Assembly (NCBI GenBank): GCA_946615965.1
Contig: CAMOIC010000006.1
Location: forward strand, 1 to 53,854
Reading direction: 5' to 3'
Source: UBA3700 sp002372775
GTDB taxonomy: Bacteria; Bacillota; Clostridia; Christensenellales; UBA3700
Length of the DNA stretch: 53,854 nt
Under the pieces are notes generated by a model. It did no database searches, had not been told where the DNA came from, and was given only the letters and a program-made list of their open reading frames with translations. The position numbers and the translations under genes are program-made. Below are positions 51,978 through 53,854 of the stretch, one piece after another (the first letter of the stretch is position 1; the number at the start of each line of letters is the position of its first letter).

Positions 51978-52733
51978 TTATCTCTTTTTAAATAATAACA
52001 AATTAGGATTCTTACCTCCCTCTTCGTATGTACATACTAAGATATAATCTGCATTGGCAACAACACCATAGCAGAATTTATCACTTTCAAGTTGTGTTCC
52101 TAAATATGTTATTTGATCATTTAAAAATTTTGCTTTAATTCCGCTTGGAAGTGGATATTCTAAATTTACATAAGAACCTATTAATGCGTTTAAGCTTTCA
52201 ACTTTAGGCATTCCTTTAATATGTAAATCATTTATTTCTTCTATAAGGTCTTTCTTAAAGGCTTCAAATTTGCCACCATCGCTTAAATAATCATGATTTT
52301 TCCAATATTTTAAATTTGGTAGCATATTTTTCATATAAGAACGAGCCTGTTCTTCGTTAAAACCAGACTTAACCATATGTGGAACGCAAACATCTATAAG
52401 TGAATCCATATCATGATAAGTGTATGTTCCATCAGCATAACACCATTTACAATAATCCTCATTTAGTGTTCCGTTACTATCATGACCAATTAATTCATCA
52501 GTAAGTGGCATACCGCAGCATTGACAAATTAGTTCTCTAGGAGATCCTAAAAGTGTGTTAATAGAAACATTAAATATATTAGATAATAATTTTAAAGTTT
52601 CAGTATTTGGGATAGTTTCCCCAGTTTCCCAACGTGAAACTGCTTGTCTAGTTACAAAAACTTTTTTCGCAAGTTCATCTTGAGATAGCCCATGTTTATT
52701 TCTTAACTCCAATAATACATCTTTTGTTTTCAT
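51978..52733 (-). CDS. XRE-family regulator with zinc-ribbon domain
   Basis: The 251-residue product has an N-terminal Cro/CI helix-turn-helix (about 1-62: LSQDELAKKVFVTRQAVSRWETG), then a putative zinc-ribbon domain (about 69-145) with cysteines in ICQCCGMPL and DYCKWCYADG, and a C-terminal beta-rich domain of about 80 residues I do not recognise. GAGGTGAG is the SD. Similar HTH plus zinc-ribbon proteins are common in Firmicutes, with unknown signals. It could sense a metal or redox state. Confidence 0.8.
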   Translation of the reverse strand: MKTKDVLLELRNKHGLSQDELAKKVFVTRQAVSRWETGETIPNTETLKLLSNIFNVSINTLLGSPRELICQCCGMPLTDELIGHDSNGTLNEDYCKWCYADGTYTYHDMDSLIDVCVPHMVKSGFNEEQARSYMKNMLPNLKYWKNHDYLSDGGKFEAFKKDLIEEINDLHIKGMPKVESLNALIGSYVNLEYPLPSGIKAKFLNDQITYLGTQLESDKFCYGVVANADYILVCTYEEGGKNPNLLLFKKR

Positions 52734-53024
52734 CGTTTCTCACCTCTAGCATCATTATATAATATTAAGAGAATAAAATCACGAAACAAGCTGTTGCTAT
52801 GAATAGTATACAATAAAAGGTGTTTTTTCAATTTACAACAAAATAGCAATAACTTTAGCATCAATCACCGCGAAAATGCAAGAGATAACATAAAAGATGT
52901 CCGAGTACAAATCATTAATAATTAAAAAAACGCCAAAATAGAGCTCATATGACACTAAATTGATGCAATATTTCTTCTAATATTTTAAATGAATGGTTTA
53001 GTTATGCGATTTTTACTTTTATAT
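52734..53024. other. Intergenic region without a recognised gene
   Basis: About 290 bases between the XRE gene and the tRNA terminator. It is very AT-rich. TATAAT-like sequences near 52756-52762 may be the XRE promoter. I see no ORF with an SD and no known RNA. Confidence 0.5.
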
Positions 53025-53063
53025 AAAGAAAAAAAAGGCTTGATACGGTATTGTATCAAACCT
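53022..53063 (-). terminator. Terminator of tRNA-Asn
   Basis: Minus-strand stem AGGTTTGATAC / GTATCAAGCCT, 11 positions with a G-U pair (53053-53063 with 53036-53046), followed by eight T residues. Confidence 0.9.
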
Positions 53064-53074
53064 ATTTTCTTTAA

Positions 53075-53150
53075 TGGCGCCCTCAATAGGACTCGAACCT
53101 ATGACACTGCGGTTAACAGCCGCATGCTCTACCGACTGAGCTATAAGGGC
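53075..53150 (-). tRNA. tRNA-Asn (GTT)
   Basis: A 76-base cloverleaf on the minus strand: acceptor GCCCTTA / TGAGGGC, D arm GCTCAGTCGGTAGAGC, anticodon loop CTGTTAA (GTT, Asn), T arm TAGGTTCGAGTCCTA, discriminator G and encoded CCA. It has its own terminator. It lies about 660 bases after the 5S gene, with one protein gene between. Confidence 0.97.
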
Positions 53151-53238
53151 ATCACCAAATTGCATTAATAATATTATTATAATATAAAGAGATTGTCAAG
53201 AAATAATTTCGATTTTTTCTCGATTTTTCTAATTAATT

Positions 53239-53733
53239 TTAAATAATGTCATCATTGATATGTTGTAATTTATCCATATAGTAAATACTTCTAGATTTAA
53301 TGATAAAATCAATGCTAAATACACAGTATAAGGACATAGTTACACCAGCAAAAAATTCTAATAATCCCCAACCTTCTGTAACAGGATTTAACGCAGGATC
53401 GTTCAAATCGGCCACAAGACAAATGCTCATTGCAAAGAATCCAAGAATGATTGTATAAAGCGCTTTAACGGCGTAATTCTCCCTTATATCAACTATTTGT
53501 GTCTTTACCCTAGCATTAACTTTCTTTGAGAAGAATGGAATTAGTGGGAAGTGATATACAATTGCATATACAAGAGCAAATACAGTGCCAACAATGCTTG
53601 TATAAACAATATGCTCATCTTTGTTTTCTCCAATAGCGGAAATTACACCTACACTAATTATCCATGTAAGGTATAAAATTAAAAAAATAATTGATTGTAC
53701 TAGCTTACTTCTTTTTTGTTTTATCTTTTTCAT
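53239..53733 (-). CDS. Membrane protein with four transmembrane segments, unknown
   Basis: I do not recognise this 164-residue protein. It has a basic N-terminus (MKKIKQKRSK), four hydrophobic segments (about 12-34, 43-70, 87-107, 122-148) and a short polar tail. There is no SD; an extended -10 box TGGTAGAAT ends 7 bases before the ATG, so the mRNA is probably leaderless. It sits between a 5S rRNA terminator and tRNA-Asn. Confidence 0.65.
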   Translation of the reverse strand: MKKIKQKRSKLVQSIIFLILYLTWIISVGVISAIGENKDEHIVYTSIVGTVFALVYAIVYHFPLIPFFSKKVNARVKTQIVDIRENYAVKALYTIILGFFAMSICLVADLNDPALNPVTEGWGLLEFFAGVTMSLYCVFSIDFIIKSRSIYYMDKLQHINDDII

Positions 53734-53749
53734 AGTTACTATTCTACCA
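53734..53749 (-). promoter_or_regulatory. Extended -10 promoter, predicted leaderless
   Basis: Minus-strand TGGTAGAAT (53741-53749), then 7 bases (53734-53740) to the ATG at 53731-53733. No SD is present and the -35 region is poor. Confidence 0.55.
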
Positions 53750-53779
53750 AATTATCAGAAAAAGGGAAATACTTTAACA

Positions 53780-53808
53780 ACAAAAAAAAGAGATACCTTA
53801 GTATCTCT
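53780..53808 (-). terminator. Terminator of the rRNA operon
   Basis: Minus-strand 8-bp stem AGAGATAC / GTATCTCT (53801-53808 with 53789-53796), loop TAAG, followed by seven T residues and G. It lies just downstream of the 5S 3' end. Confidence 0.92.
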
Positions 53809-53814
53809 TTCCAT

Positions 53815-53854
53815 TGGATCCGGCAACGCCCTATCCTCCCAGGCCGTCTCCAGC
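53815..53854 (-). rRNA. rrf: 5S ribosomal RNA, 3' end (partial)
   Basis: The last 40 bases of the window, read on the minus strand, contain GACGGCCTGGGAGGATAGG and GCGTTGCCGGATCC, the conserved 3' part of bacterial 5S rRNA. The rest of the gene, and probably 23S and 16S, lie beyond the window edge. The exact 3' end is uncertain by a few bases. Confidence 0.85.

Noticed and set aside
49398..53150. Insertion sequence, prophage or integrated island next to tRNA-Asn
   Set aside because: No transposase, integrase, terminal repeats or duplicated tRNA end were seen; the gene content is only mildly accessory.

Overview
The window is a chromosomal segment of a low-GC, Gram-positive-type anaerobe, most likely a fermentative clostridial-type Firmicute. 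The grounds are the AT-rich sequence, strong Shine-Dalgarno (SD) sites, Firmicute RNA regulators (T-box, SAM-I riboswitch, yybP-ykoY manganese riboswitch, L10 leader), an oxygen-sensitive pyruvate formate-lyase, a Rex redox repressor and an NfnAB-type transhydrogenase. I cannot assign a genus. The standard code applies: TGA is a stop in trpY and hepT, though most genes end in TAA or TAG.

Layout. 1-26.4 kb, all minus strand, is the information-processing block. In transcription order it runs rpoB-rpoC; SAM-I riboswitch-metK-recD2; secA, an alpha/beta hydrolase, prfB, tsaD; rpsL-rpsG-fusA; tuf; an SDR oxidoreductase; rpmG-secE-nusG-rplK-rplA; L10 leader-rplJ-rplL. The usual secE-to-rpoC and str clusters are present but split and permuted, with separate promoters. 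26.6-30.4 kb holds rqcP-ispDF-membrane protein (plus), then HAD phosphatase-cdd (minus) and a lipid kinase (plus). 30.4-33.5 kb is a tryptophan T-box controlling trpXYZ. 33.6-36.9 kb holds a membrane protein and a probable manganese-efflux operon (CaCA antiporter plus Mn-type CDF) behind a manganese riboswitch. 36.9-40.5 kb has an RluA-type pseudouridine synthase, an FAD-dependent oxidoreductase and an epimerase-like protein. 41.0-44.3 kb is a TSCPD protein-pflB-pflA operon. 44.3-49.4 kb is mgtE behind a leader-peptide attenuator, and nfnA-nfnB-rex. 49.4-53.9 kb is more accessory: a membrane-anchored Nudix-like protein, an HTH-MNT/HEPN toxin-antitoxin pair, an XRE-zinc-ribbon regulator, tRNA-Asn, a membrane protein and the 3' end of a 5S rRNA gene.

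The genes suggest anaerobic sugar fermentation (PflB/PflA, NfnAB and Rex balancing NAD(P)H and ferredoxin), tryptophan uptake driven by uncharged tRNA-Trp, and RNA-level control of Mn, Mg and SAM homeostasis.

The most interesting candidates are a 17-codon ORF inside a terminator-like hairpin upstream of mgtE; four promoters whose -10 box lies 6 to 9 bases from the ATG (probable leaderless mRNAs); RpoB N526 and S12 R88, which match known rifampicin and streptomycin resistance changes; three ATCGATAA boxes exactly 15 bp apart upstream of nfnAB-rex; and a 24-bp motif shared by the upstream regions of the rpsL and rpoB operons.
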